Positions 15,224 to 22,726 of a stretch of 34,459 bases of DNA are shown piece after piece. The DNA comes from Calothrix rhizosoleniae SC01 (lineage in GTDB: Bacteria > Cyanobacteriota > Cyanobacteriia > Cyanobacteriales > Nostocaceae): assembly GCF_900185595.1 (NCBI RefSeq), contig NZ_FYBH01000057.1, positions 1-34,459 of the forward strand, in the 5' to 3' direction. The notes beneath the pieces are model-generated. The model made no database searches, was not told the DNA's origin, and was given only the letters and a program-made list of their open reading frames with translations. Position 1 is the stretch's first letter. Each line of letters starts with the position of its first letter. Position numbers and translations under genes: made by a program.

Positions 15224-15882
15224 AGTGGATATACATAGCAGCAGGCATATCTTTATACATTAAGATGCTTGTTTTCCCCAATCCAGCTATAGATTCAACC
15301 GATATGTCCATCATTGAATCGGTTGTGCAAGATAGCGGAGTACCGAATGCAGTGTCGGGCATAATTTTCAGAAATCGGCTCTACGACACAATCTTTGAAG
15401 TTATAGTTTTCACCCTCGCAATTATGGGAGTACGGTTCCTCCTAGCTAATGAACAACCATCTTGCACAATCTACCAGTTTAGCGATCGCCCTTCGATTAT
15501 TCTGGCAAGATTGGGAGCCACTATTGCAGTCTTAATCAGCGTCGAATTAGCAATTCGTGGTCACTTGAGTCCTGGTGGTGGTTTTGCAGCTGGGGTTGCA
15601 GGGGGAACGGCTATCGGGTTAGTAGCAGTTACATCTTCTACAGAATGGATGGAAAGGATTTATCAAAAATGGCGAGCAGCAACTGTAGAAAAAATTTCTG
15701 TGCTAATTTTTATCATCCTTGCAGCCATAACATTGATTGGTTATGAGTTACCCCATGGTCAAATTGGTACATTATTTAGTGGAGGGACAATTCCATTACT
15801 GAATATTTTGGTAACAATCAAGGTAGCTTTAGGTTCTTGGGCAGCAATTTTACTGTTCATTCGCTATCGAGGTTTATTATAA
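15220..15882 (+). CDS. mrpB: Mrp antiporter subunit B with N-terminal MbhE-like part
   Basis: A 220-residue membrane protein. The N-terminal 85 residues contain one helix and then RLYDTIFEVIVFTLAIMGVR, which resembles the MbhE segment that ends full-length MrpA (pattern DT-E-VLf--A-GV). Residues 85-220 are a typical MnhB domain: LARLGATIAVLISVELAIRG, then HLSPGGGFAAGVAGGTAIGL, then LPHGQIGTLFSGGTIPLLNI, and a last helix. MrpA C-terminal material therefore seems divided between this gene and the previous one. GGAGGTTC precedes the ATG, which overlaps the previous stop. It is the last gene of the operon; a 741-bp gap follows. Confidence 0.82.
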   Translation: MKWIYIAAGISLYIKMLVFPNPAIDSTDMSIIESVVQDSGVPNAVSGIIFRNRLYDTIFEVIVFTLAIMGVRFLLANEQPSCTIYQFSDRPSIILARLGATIAVLISVELAIRGHLSPGGGFAAGVAGGTAIGLVAVTSSTEWMERIYQKWRAATVEKISVLIFIILAAITLIGYELPHGQIGTLFSGGTIPLLNILVTIKVALGSWAAILLFIRYRGLL

Positions 15883-15933
15883 TTGCACCTCCTGACTTCT
15901 AACCGAGGGATAGGGAGCAGGGGGAAGGAAAAA

Positions 15934-15980
15934 CCCTACCTAGATAATTGGTGGTGAAAAATTTTTCATTTGCACTACCT
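15934..15980 (-). repeat. Diverged inverted copy of the 50-bp repeat
   Basis: Read on the minus strand, this stretch gives CAAATGAAAAATTTTTCACC then ACCAATTATCTAGGTAG, which aligns with 2317-2366 and 11409-11458 with scattered differences. A GGGAGCAGGGGGAAGG remnant of the heptamer tract lies next to it, also inverted. Confidence 0.6.
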
Positions 15981-16024
15981 TCTTCAATCAGCAAACCCTA
16001 AATATACTCAGCCTGAATACTTTT

Positions 16025-16068
16025 CATGAAAACTTTGATTCTGTGTCTAAAAAAATAAAGTTTTCATG
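16025..16068. repeat. Perfect 12-bp inverted repeat CATGAAAACTTT
   Basis: CATGAAAACTTT (16025-16036) and AAAGTTTTCATG (16057-16068) are separated by 20 bp. Each arm also sits in a TTTTCATGAA palindrome. It could be an A+T-rich hairpin ending the mrp transcript or a double operator. Similar but shorter arms occur at 22608-22617 and 22673-22682. Confidence 0.5.
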
Positions 16069-16623
16069 AAGACAACTAGGTATTATTCCTATAATTAACA
16101 TTTTTTGGTAAAGAGCATTGTCTATAATTTCTTGAATATTTCCTTTACCATTTATTTATAAATAAAAAACTTGACATTTCTGACTTTTTTTAATAGACCG
16201 ACCAGTGATATCAAGTTCGGGAGATTACTTATTATTCGGATCATGGTGCCAACATATTACAACTCTTTCTCCCTCTGCACCCTACCCCCTTGCAGTCTTA
16301 ACCATAAGTCTTTAACCAGACATGATATGAAGGGTGGAATAGCTATAATTTTGTAGCGTCAGCTTTTAACCAGTGGTTTTGTGGAAGACATACTAGTAAT
16401 CGAGGTTGCGGAAATCAACCTGCCGTTTCAAATTAACTAACAAATTATGATATTAAAACTTTTGACTGAACCACAGTGTTACTACTTCTACAGATAGAGA
16501 AAAATTAATTGTTATCACAGTTAACCACTATTTATTCACCCATAAGATAGAGTTGGGAAGAGTACTTTTTACCATAAACTATATGTTTGTTGTAAGTTGT
16601 TTTGTATATTTCTTAGTAGTTTA

Positions 16624-17040
16624 ATGTTGCCTTGCCATACTTCTGCTATACGAGTCCTCTTGGTTGATGATCACGAATTGACCCGTTTAACTCTGAAATT
16701 AGCTTTTTCGAATCAAGCAAATATACAGATAGTCGGTTTAGCCACTAATGGCAAAGAAGCAATTGATATTGCCAAACAAAGTCATCCGGACGTAGTTATC
16801 CTTGATTTGCAAATGCCAGTCATGGATGGTTGGAGTGCTTCTTGTCAAATCAAAGCCATAGCTCCTACTACACAAATTATTGCTTACTCTTCAGTGGAAG
16901 ATAGCAAGTTCCAAGCAGCAAAAGCTATGGGGAAATGGGATGCTTTTTGTCAAAAAGACATTCCCACCACAGAATTGATTGCTTTAGCAAAAAAATTAGG
17001 AAAAAAATCAGTAAATGGTTTTAGTTGCAAAACTAATTAG
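16624..17040 (+). CDS. Single-domain response regulator (receiver only)
   Basis: A 138-residue protein made of one CheY-like receiver domain. The start at ATG 16624 gives a normal receiver N-terminus; an upstream TTG at 16597 would add nine residues of no clear origin. The active site is complete: acidic pair DD in VLLVDDHELTR, phosphoacceptor Asp at residue 61 in VVILDLQMPVMDGW, Ser near residue 89 in IIAYSS and Lys at residue 111 in CQKDIP. The sequence is closest to receivers of the NarL/LuxR class, but the DNA-binding domain is missing: the gene stops about 25 residues after the receiver. It may pass phosphate or act through protein contact. No sensor kinase is nearby. Confidence 0.82.
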   Translation: MLPCHTSAIRVLLVDDHELTRLTLKLAFSNQANIQIVGLATNGKEAIDIAKQSHPDVVILDLQMPVMDGWSASCQIKAIAPTTQIIAYSSVEDSKFQAAKAMGKWDAFCQKDIPTTELIALAKKLGKKSVNGFSCKTN

Positions 17041-17170
17041 TAGTTGCGATTATATTTATATAACTAAAAAGTAGTTTTTATCGTTTTTACCATTAATTAT
17101 GGTCAGCAGAACCTTGAGTCAATGGTTGCTGCCGACTTATAGTAACTTATAGTACTAGTGCCTAGAACAT

Positions 17171-17353
17171 TCAGTTAGTTCCCTGCTCTGGAAAAGTGCG
17201 TTGAAATTCATCAAGCAACTCATCCATTTCTTCTAAAGCCTGATTTACATCTATTCTCAAACTGCCTAAATTCGGTTGTTCCAGTAAGCTAAGTAAATAT
17301 TCACGTTTATTTTGCACAGCGTTAATTCGTTGTTTGATAGTCTCTTTATCCAT
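17171..17353 (-). CDS. Small conserved-looking protein of unknown function
   Basis: A 60-residue protein that I cannot assign to a named family. It is highly charged and should form two helices: DKETIKQRINAVQNKREYLL, a loop with QPNLGSLRID, and a second helix NQALEEMDELLDEFQRTFP. There are no cysteines, no signal peptide and no membrane segment. The helix periodicity, ATG start and isolated place between two plus-strand genes favour a real gene over chance, and I have an impression of similar short proteins in other cyanobacteria. Function unknown. Confidence 0.55.
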   Translation of the reverse strand: MDKETIKQRINAVQNKREYLLSLLEQPNLGSLRIDVNQALEEMDELLDEFQRTFPEQGTN

Positions 17354-17517
17354 AGCTTGATTATCCCCCTACTGAAATATCATCAAATTTAAACTTAACT
17401 CAAAACTAACTGCTTGGGTTTGCTTGATATGATTTTACTTGCTTTATTTTTGATAAAAATAGCACTACCAAAGTAAGTTAGGACATTTTTACAGACTGAA
17501 ACCTATAAGTAGTAAAG

Positions 17518-17548
17518 TTATTACTTATTACTTGCGCGTAGCGCTATA
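17518..17548 (+). repeat. 31-bp dispersed repeat (TTATTACTTATT...TAGCGCTATA), intact copy
   Basis: It shares 27 of 31 bases with 26664-26694 and 28 of 31 with the reconstructed empty site at 26107-26276. It ends 78 bp before the DUF2854 start. The TAGCGCTA centre near its end is palindromic. Confidence 0.7.
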
Positions 17549-17626
17549 ATTGGTCTTCCCTAATTGACTAGGGATCACCGATGATAAGAAAGCTAGATAC
17601 TGAGAATATATACCCAATTTATCATT

Positions 17627-18175
17627 ATGTTTCGTCGAATTTCTCTAGGCTCCCTGGGTTTAACCATAGGCGGTATTCTGACTATCATTGGTTTCGTAGC
17701 CTATGGTGCTGATAATGCCACCCTGAATTTAGTGGGTTTTTTTTACGGTATTCCTCTACTATTGGGAGGGTTAGCACTCAAAGCCAATGAGCTTAAACCC
17801 GTTCCCTTTAGTCAACCCACAACCCCAAAAGTATTGGAACTGCGTCAGCAACAAGCAACTACCACCCAAAGTAAAATCCTAGAGGATATTACCCGCTACC
17901 GCTACGGGCAGGATGCTCATTTAGATAGCACTATGACAGCCTTGGGTTTAAGTCCAACAGATGAGGAAAGACCTGAAGTTACCAGTGTACGAGAAATAGA
18001 CAAGGACGGAGCTTACGCTTTAATTTTGGAATTTGATTCCCCGGAAATATCAATTGATATTTGGCAGGAAAAACAGGAAAAAATGACAAAATTTTTTGGT
18101 CCAGGAGTCAAAGTAGAGATGGCACAACCCAGTACCGATCAAGTGGAGTTGATGCTAATTAAATCTCCAGAATAA
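17627..18175 (+). CDS. DUF2854 membrane protein
   Basis: A 182-residue protein of the DUF2854 family, conserved in cyanobacteria and plant plastids. Two membrane helices stand near the N-terminus (LGLTIGGILTIIGFVAYG and LNLVGFFYGIPLLLGGLALK), with FFYGIPLLLGGLALKANELK as the family hallmark. The rest is soluble: EDITRYRYGQDAHLDSTMTA, then LEFDSPEISIDIWQEKQEKM and a C-terminal FFGPGVKVEM. No enzyme motif is visible; function is not established, though its spread suggests a thylakoid or plasma-membrane role linked with photosynthesis. It is a single gene, with a dispersed 31-bp repeat upstream. Confidence 0.82.
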   Translation: MFRRISLGSLGLTIGGILTIIGFVAYGADNATLNLVGFFYGIPLLLGGLALKANELKPVPFSQPTTPKVLELRQQQATTTQSKILEDITRYRYGQDAHLDSTMTALGLSPTDEERPEVTSVREIDKDGAYALILEFDSPEISIDIWQEKQEKMTKFFGPGVKVEMAQPSTDQVELMLIKSPE

Positions 18176-18182
18176 TTCCTCT

Positions 18183-18222
18183 GGTGTGGGAGGTGTGGAG
18201 AGTGTGGGGAGTGTGGGAGGAT
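18183..18222 (+). repeat. G-rich low-complexity tract (GTGTGGGGA type)
   Basis: Irregular tandem GTGTGGGAG/GTGTGGAGA units in the short gap between the convergent DUF2854 and crr7 genes. The G runs could form a quadruplex, and the location suits bidirectional transcript ending, but neither is shown. Confidence 0.5.
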
Positions 18223-18279
18223 AGTCATAATTACTGAAGGCTTGCCCGTATTACTATGACCAATGGCTATTGTTAGTGA

Positions 18280-18540
18280 TCACTTTTCCAAACGCACAGC
18301 GTACCACTGCAAATATTCTCCCGCACCAACATCTAACTCACAAGTGGTGTCGAGTAAATGTTCCGACTGAGCCGCAATAGAATCAAATTGTTGTAAATCT
18401 AATGGTAAATCCTGGGGACTCATTTCTTCTAGGATACCTTGGAGCTTTTGTTGTAACTCAGACTTGGTAAGAAATTGTTCTGGTTGGTTTGTCTCCAAAA
18501 CAACAAAATGCTCTTGCTGATACATTAATGGATCTGGCAT
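18280..18540 (-). CDS. crr7: Chlororespiratory reduction 7 (CRR7) family protein
   Basis: An 86-residue soluble protein. The block MYQQEHFVVLETNQPEQFLT and the C-terminal ELDVGAGEYLQWYAVRLEK match the CRR7 family. In plants CRR7 is needed to assemble or stabilise the chloroplast NDH (photosynthetic complex I) peripheral subcomplex; cyanobacterial homologues are assumed to act on NDH-1. I start it at ATG 18540 in place of an in-frame TTG at 18549. It lies 40 bp downstream of the CHASE2 gene on the same strand, so it may receive read-through, although the functions are not obviously linked. Confidence 0.78.
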   Translation of the reverse strand: MPDPLMYQQEHFVVLETNQPEQFLTKSELQQKLQGILEEMSPQDLPLDLQQFDSIAAQSEHLLDTTCELDVGAGEYLQWYAVRLEK

Positions 18541-18580
18541 GGTAGGCAATTTGAATATTAATCAATTAAGAAAGGATAAT

Positions 18581-21193
18581 TTATTTTCCATCCTTACCAT
18601 AATAAGTCTCAACTAGGTTTCGTATTGATGCTAACTTCTGTTTGTTTGAGAATTGTTCACTAAACTGCTTCTGTAGTAATTCAGTAGCCTTATTGCTATC
18701 TAGAGGTCGAGAAAAGAAATAACCTTGTCCATATTCACAACCAAGTTGCTGCAATTTTACTTGCTGTATTGCTGTCTCTACCCCTTCAGCAACCACATCT
18801 AGATTCAACATATGACTGAGGGTGATAATAGTACGAACAATCGCACTATCTTCTTCAGTATTGCCCATATTATTAACGAAGGAGCGATCTACTTTCAGGG
18901 TATTAATTGGGAAACGATGTAAATAACTTAAGGAAGAATATCCTGTACCAAAATCATCAATGCTAAGCTGTAGATTCAAACTTTTCAGTTTTTGCAGTAT
19001 AGAGATAGCAGTTTCTACATCTTGCATTGCTACAGTTTCAGTAATTTCTAGCTTTAGATTGTGCCCATCTAGGCGATTTTTTTGCAAAATTTGCTCAATT
19101 TCTGTCACCAAATTTGGTTGAGTTAATTGGTGTCCAGAAAGATTAATACTCATTATCAGTGGTAAATCAAAGGGAAATTGAGTATGCCAAATAGACAATT
19201 GATGACATGCTGATTCTAAAATCCACTTACCTAAGGGAATAATTAGCCCTGTATCTTCTGCAATAGGGATAAAATCCCCAGGAGAAATAAATCCATCTTC
19301 AGGATGTTGCCACCTTACCAGAGATTCAAAACCAATGATATTACCTGTTTCCATCGATACAATCGGTTGATAATTGAGATAAAATTCCTCCTTCTCTAGG
19401 GCACGACGCATATCTGTCTCCAGTCGTAAACGCTTAATAACCTGAGTATGCATAGCCGTAGCAAAGACTTGCTGATTAGCTTTCCCCAAATCTTTAGCCC
19501 AATACATCGCTGTTTGTCCATCTCGCAACAGTTCGTCTGCTTTATGGTTAAGTTCAGGCTGATGAAAGGCTATACCAATACTGGCGCTACTGAATACCTG
19601 TTTATTTTTATAATTGAAAGGTACGGACAATTTCTGCTGTAGGCTATCAGCTAAATTATTTACTTCACTGCTATCAGTAATATTTCTCACTAAAATAGCG
19701 AACTCATCTCCCCCCACCCTGGCAATAATTCCCTTGCTGCCTACATCAGCTTTTAATCTGGAGGCAAAATCTACTAATAATAAATCGCCCATTTCATAAC
19801 CATAACTTTCATTTACTAATTTGAAGCGATCAAGATCCAAACACAACAAAGCAAATTCTGATTTTTTAAAGAGTTTTTTATGAGCGATCGCCAACTGCAA
19901 ATTATGCAAGAATAATTTCCGATTAGGTAGATCCGTGAGGCTATCGTGTAGCCTATTGTACTGAACTTTGTAAGTACTAATACTTGCACTAGTGAGCAGT
20001 AATGCTAGGGCTGGAGAAATAATCGGTATCCAAGCCAATTGGGTGAAAAATCCCCAGCAAATAGTAGTTAAAACTCCTAAGGCAATTGTTGCAGTCAATA
20101 TCTGGTAGAACATATTCCGTGTTTTCCATCCCAGATAGCCTCCGATTAAAGCCCAACCCCATATCCAGAAAACTTCTACCCATTCAGACCAAAACCAGAA
20201 TAATGTTTGTTTATCTAGGGTAGTGCGGAGAATTTGGCTGACTAATTGAGCATGGATTAATACACCGGGGGTGCCTGGGTTGTGCAACCTATTCCGAGCA
20301 TAGGGAGTTAAGAATCTATCCTTAATACTAGTGGCAGTTGTACCAATGAGTACTACCTTGTTCTTAATCCATTCCGGTTTAACTTGTCCATCCAATAATT
20401 GACTAAGGGATACCCGTCGTGCTGTTTTACCATCCGAACGATAGTCAATTAGTACTTGATATCCTGTGTCATCAATATCTTGATATCCACCAGAATTGGC
20501 TCCTAAAGCTGGAAATGGTGTCTTGCCTAGGTGCAGAGCATCTGGTGTCATGTTGAGTGAAATATCTTGTGTTTCCAGATATTTGAGACTTAAACGCAGA
20601 GCAAATGAGTAGTACTTATCATTACCTTGATAAGCATAGAGTAAATTCCGACGCACAACTCCATCTGTGTCAATCACAAAATCATTGAAGCCAATTCTGT
20701 CTGAGGTTATGCCAGGGATGGGAGAGATTTCTTCAGTATTGACATCACCAAGACTATAAATGGTGATTACATTGGACATTTGTAGTTCTTTTAACAGAGG
20801 CTTACGACCTGGTAATTGTGGTATATCACGGTATATATCTAAACCAATTACCTTTGGCTGAGACTGTTGTAGTTTCTGCAATGCTTGGGAAATAGTACGA
20901 TCAGAAATGGGCCACCGTTTCTGTTTTTTAATGTCAGCTTCTGTGATTTCTACAACCAACAGTCGTGGATCAGCACCTGTATCCTTTTGCAAAGACACCA
21001 TAGCATCAAAATTCACTAATTCTAGAAACTGTAACCAGCCTAGTTGTTTAATACCCAGTACCATTCCAGTAATGATAATACTGATAGCAATCATCGATTG
21101 TTGCCACTTGAGTGTGGTAACAGATAGTTTAATTTGATGATAAAAATACTTATTAAATAATGAAAAAAAATCTCTGTTAAATTTAGCAAACAT
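18581..21193 (-). CDS. CHASE2-GGDEF-EAL membrane c-di-GMP enzyme
   Basis: A 870-residue signalling protein, started at ATG 21193; the TTG three codons upstream is less likely. One helix near residues 30-50 leads into an extracytoplasmic CHASE2 sensor domain (about 50-330, with DPRLLVVEITEADIKKQ, VIGLDIYRDIP, and WIKNKVVLIGTTATSIKDRF). Three closely spaced helices (about 335-410) follow. The GGDEF domain has an intact RVGGDEF near residue 493, so diguanylate cyclase activity is possible. The EAL domain has ESLVRW in place of EALVRW near residue 623 and keeps NLSG, ITE, IDDFGTGYSS, LKVD and EGVET, so phosphodiesterase activity is likely. It could do either under CHASE2 control. It is the last of three minus-strand genes after the metalloprotease and DUF928 genes. 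Confidence 0.92.
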   Translation of the reverse strand: MFAKFNRDFFSLFNKYFYHQIKLSVTTLKWQQSMIAISIIITGMVLGIKQLGWLQFLELVNFDAMVSLQKDTGADPRLLVVEITEADIKKQKRWPISDRTISQALQKLQQSQPKVIGLDIYRDIPQLPGRKPLLKELQMSNVITIYSLGDVNTEEISPIPGITSDRIGFNDFVIDTDGVVRRNLLYAYQGNDKYYSFALRLSLKYLETQDISLNMTPDALHLGKTPFPALGANSGGYQDIDDTGYQVLIDYRSDGKTARRVSLSQLLDGQVKPEWIKNKVVLIGTTATSIKDRFLTPYARNRLHNPGTPGVLIHAQLVSQILRTTLDKQTLFWFWSEWVEVFWIWGWALIGGYLGWKTRNMFYQILTATIALGVLTTICWGFFTQLAWIPIISPALALLLTSASISTYKVQYNRLHDSLTDLPNRKLFLHNLQLAIAHKKLFKKSEFALLCLDLDRFKLVNESYGYEMGDLLLVDFASRLKADVGSKGIIARVGGDEFAILVRNITDSSEVNNLADSLQQKLSVPFNYKNKQVFSSASIGIAFHQPELNHKADELLRDGQTAMYWAKDLGKANQQVFATAMHTQVIKRLRLETDMRRALEKEEFYLNYQPIVSMETGNIIGFESLVRWQHPEDGFISPGDFIPIAEDTGLIIPLGKWILESACHQLSIWHTQFPFDLPLIMSINLSGHQLTQPNLVTEIEQILQKNRLDGHNLKLEITETVAMQDVETAISILQKLKSLNLQLSIDDFGTGYSSLSYLHRFPINTLKVDRSFVNNMGNTEEDSAIVRTIITLSHMLNLDVVAEGVETAIQQVKLQQLGCEYGQGYFFSRPLDSNKATELLQKQFSEQFSNKQKLASIRNLVETYYGKDGK

Positions 21194-21478
21194 AAATATC
21201 AATATAAATAAAAATATAATTTTACTCTTAAATTATTTTCAATAATAGAGGGAGCATTTAATAATTTGAATATTTTTTTATTATTAGCAATAGGTCTTAA
21301 TTTTTACTATAAGATTACCCATTAATTTTAATTTCCTCTCTCCATTTTTTTGTTCATTTAAAAGAAATTCATTAGCTAAAAGCTGAATTAGGTCTTTGAC
21401 CTATTTCAGCTTTGACATCATGAAAATGCTATCTGACTTGTTGCTTTATCAGTGCAATCAAGCCGAATTATCAGATAT

Positions 21479-22141
21479 TTATTTTTCTTTATTTATTTTC
21501 AGTTTCAACAGTGGCTGTTGGGCAATCACATCTAATTTTTCATATTGTAATAGCTCTTTCCAACTATTAGCTAACAAGGAATCATTCAGTTTCTCATGAC
21601 GTTTTTTTGCCAGCTTCACTAATTTATCCTGCCAGAGATTATTCACTGCTACTCTTTTAATCCATCCATCCACAACAATATCATGAGCCCTGTTTTTTGG
21701 ATCGCAGAGCACTGAAAAGTACCAGCGATGCATTTTATTCATGGCAAGTGGGGCGATAGAATCAGGTAAACTGACATTGATTACCCCTCCAGTACTATCT
21801 GTTGTGAAGGCTTTTTCATAAACAATATTACGATTATCATCTTGCAAAACTAACTCTACCATTGTGGGTTTAGAAGTTTTGGGTAAGTAAAACAAAAAAT
21901 AGGGATATGCTGATTTTGTTAATACCAAATTGTTCTCTGGGGTCAATGCTGTTAATCGCCCACGCATATCCTCATTACATCCGCGTGATCCACCTCCATA
22001 TCTACGTCCTGGTAAACCCTCTCTAGATTTTTTCCCAGAGTTTGCTGTTACCTGATCTAATAAAGAAAAAGACAAAGAGATGCTAAGGATAGATGTTAAG
22101 CAAATAGCTATGACCTGTCTGGTTTTGAAAATCTTGTTCAT
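21479..22141 (-). CDS. Exported DUF928 protein
   Basis: A 220-residue protein with a signal peptide (hydrophobic core VIAICLTSILSISLSFSLLD, cleavage near residue 33). The mature part follows the DUF928 pattern: GLPGRRYGGGSRG with CNEDMRGRLTALTPENN, then TKSAYPYFLFYLPKTSKPTM with VELVLQDDNRNIVYEKAF, GGVINVSLPDSIAPL, KMHRWYFSVLCDP, VDGWIKRV. DUF928 proteins have no known biochemical role but, as I recall, commonly neighbour CHASE2 proteins, haemagglutinin-type adhesins and CHAT proteins in cyanobacteria, as here. Two cysteines (in RGCNEDM and VLCDP) could form a disulfide. It lies 285 bp upstream of the CHASE2 gene on the same strand and is probably periplasmic. Confidence 0.85.
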   Translation of the reverse strand: MNKIFKTRQVIAICLTSILSISLSFSLLDQVTANSGKKSREGLPGRRYGGGSRGCNEDMRGRLTALTPENNLVLTKSAYPYFLFYLPKTSKPTMVELVLQDDNRNIVYEKAFTTDSTGGVINVSLPDSIAPLAMNKMHRWYFSVLCDPKNRAHDIVVDGWIKRVAVNNLWQDKLVKLAKKRHEKLNDSLLANSWKELLQYEKLDVIAQQPLLKLKINKEK

Positions 22142-22726
22142 AATGTTTTGCCTGACCTAGATATGAGTGTTCCCAGGAGGGAGAAGTCAAAAATAAAATA
22201 TTTAATCCAATCCTCTTCCATGTTTAGCTAAATTTTTTATTGATCCGCCTTGAGGGCAAAGCAGAATGTAAGTCATTGCGGTGGAAGAGGTTCCCGACAT
22301 AAAGCAAGTGGTGTAATCCGAAGGGCAGAGAGTAGCTTCGCTGGAGGAAAAATAAGTTTTAAGTTAACCCTTTTGTCTTGCCAAATCTGGTTTTAATACC
22401 CCTAGTAACTCGTAGATTTAATGGTCTATAATTATAGAGGCTCAGAACCATACAATAATTGAATATTCTGCCTTGTTTAACAAAGAGGACTATTAATATT
22501 ATTGATAATCGATAGAAGTATTAAATGGGAAATTAAATTCATATTCTTCACTTCCTTTTTATCAAAACAGTTCTCAAATCAACTATTGGAAAAATACGGA
22601 TATTCTCCATGAAAAAATTAAGTAAAATTACATAAAAAATTTTTTCCCTATTTATCTGTAATATACTGTAAGTTTTTTCATGAAGATTTAGACCATTAAT
22701 TTGCTTTCTTAAAAACCTCCATCAAA
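22142..22726. other. Intergenic region between the DUF928 and metalloprotease genes
   Basis: 585 bp, A+T-rich, with no gene called. It contains the second copy of the 31-bp CATTGCGG repeat (22274-22304). It also contains an inverted repeat CATGAAAAAA (22608-22617) and TTTTTTCATG (22673-22682), about 45 bp beyond the metalloprotease stop, which could serve as its transcript end. Confidence 0.55.
22274..22304 (+). repeat. 31-bp dispersed repeat, copy 2
   Basis: It matches 2285-2315 at 28 of 31 positions and in the same orientation. The flanking bases differ, so the repeat borders are fairly well marked by this pair. Confidence 0.65.

Larger units (their letters stand above)
15883..16623. other. 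Intergenic region between the Mrp operon and a response regulator
   Basis: 741 bp, A+T-rich, no gene called. The open frame at 16171-16356 has no protein-like features. It holds the inverted relative of the 50-bp repeat (15934-15980) and a strong inverted repeat (16025-16068). A TTGACA at 16171-16176 could be a -35 box, but no well-spaced -10 box follows, so no promoter is called. Confidence 0.55.

Noticed and set aside
16171-16356. Possible small gene and TTGACA promoter after the Mrp operon
   Set aside because: The frame has no protein-like composition and no properly spaced -10 box follows the TTGACA at 16171.
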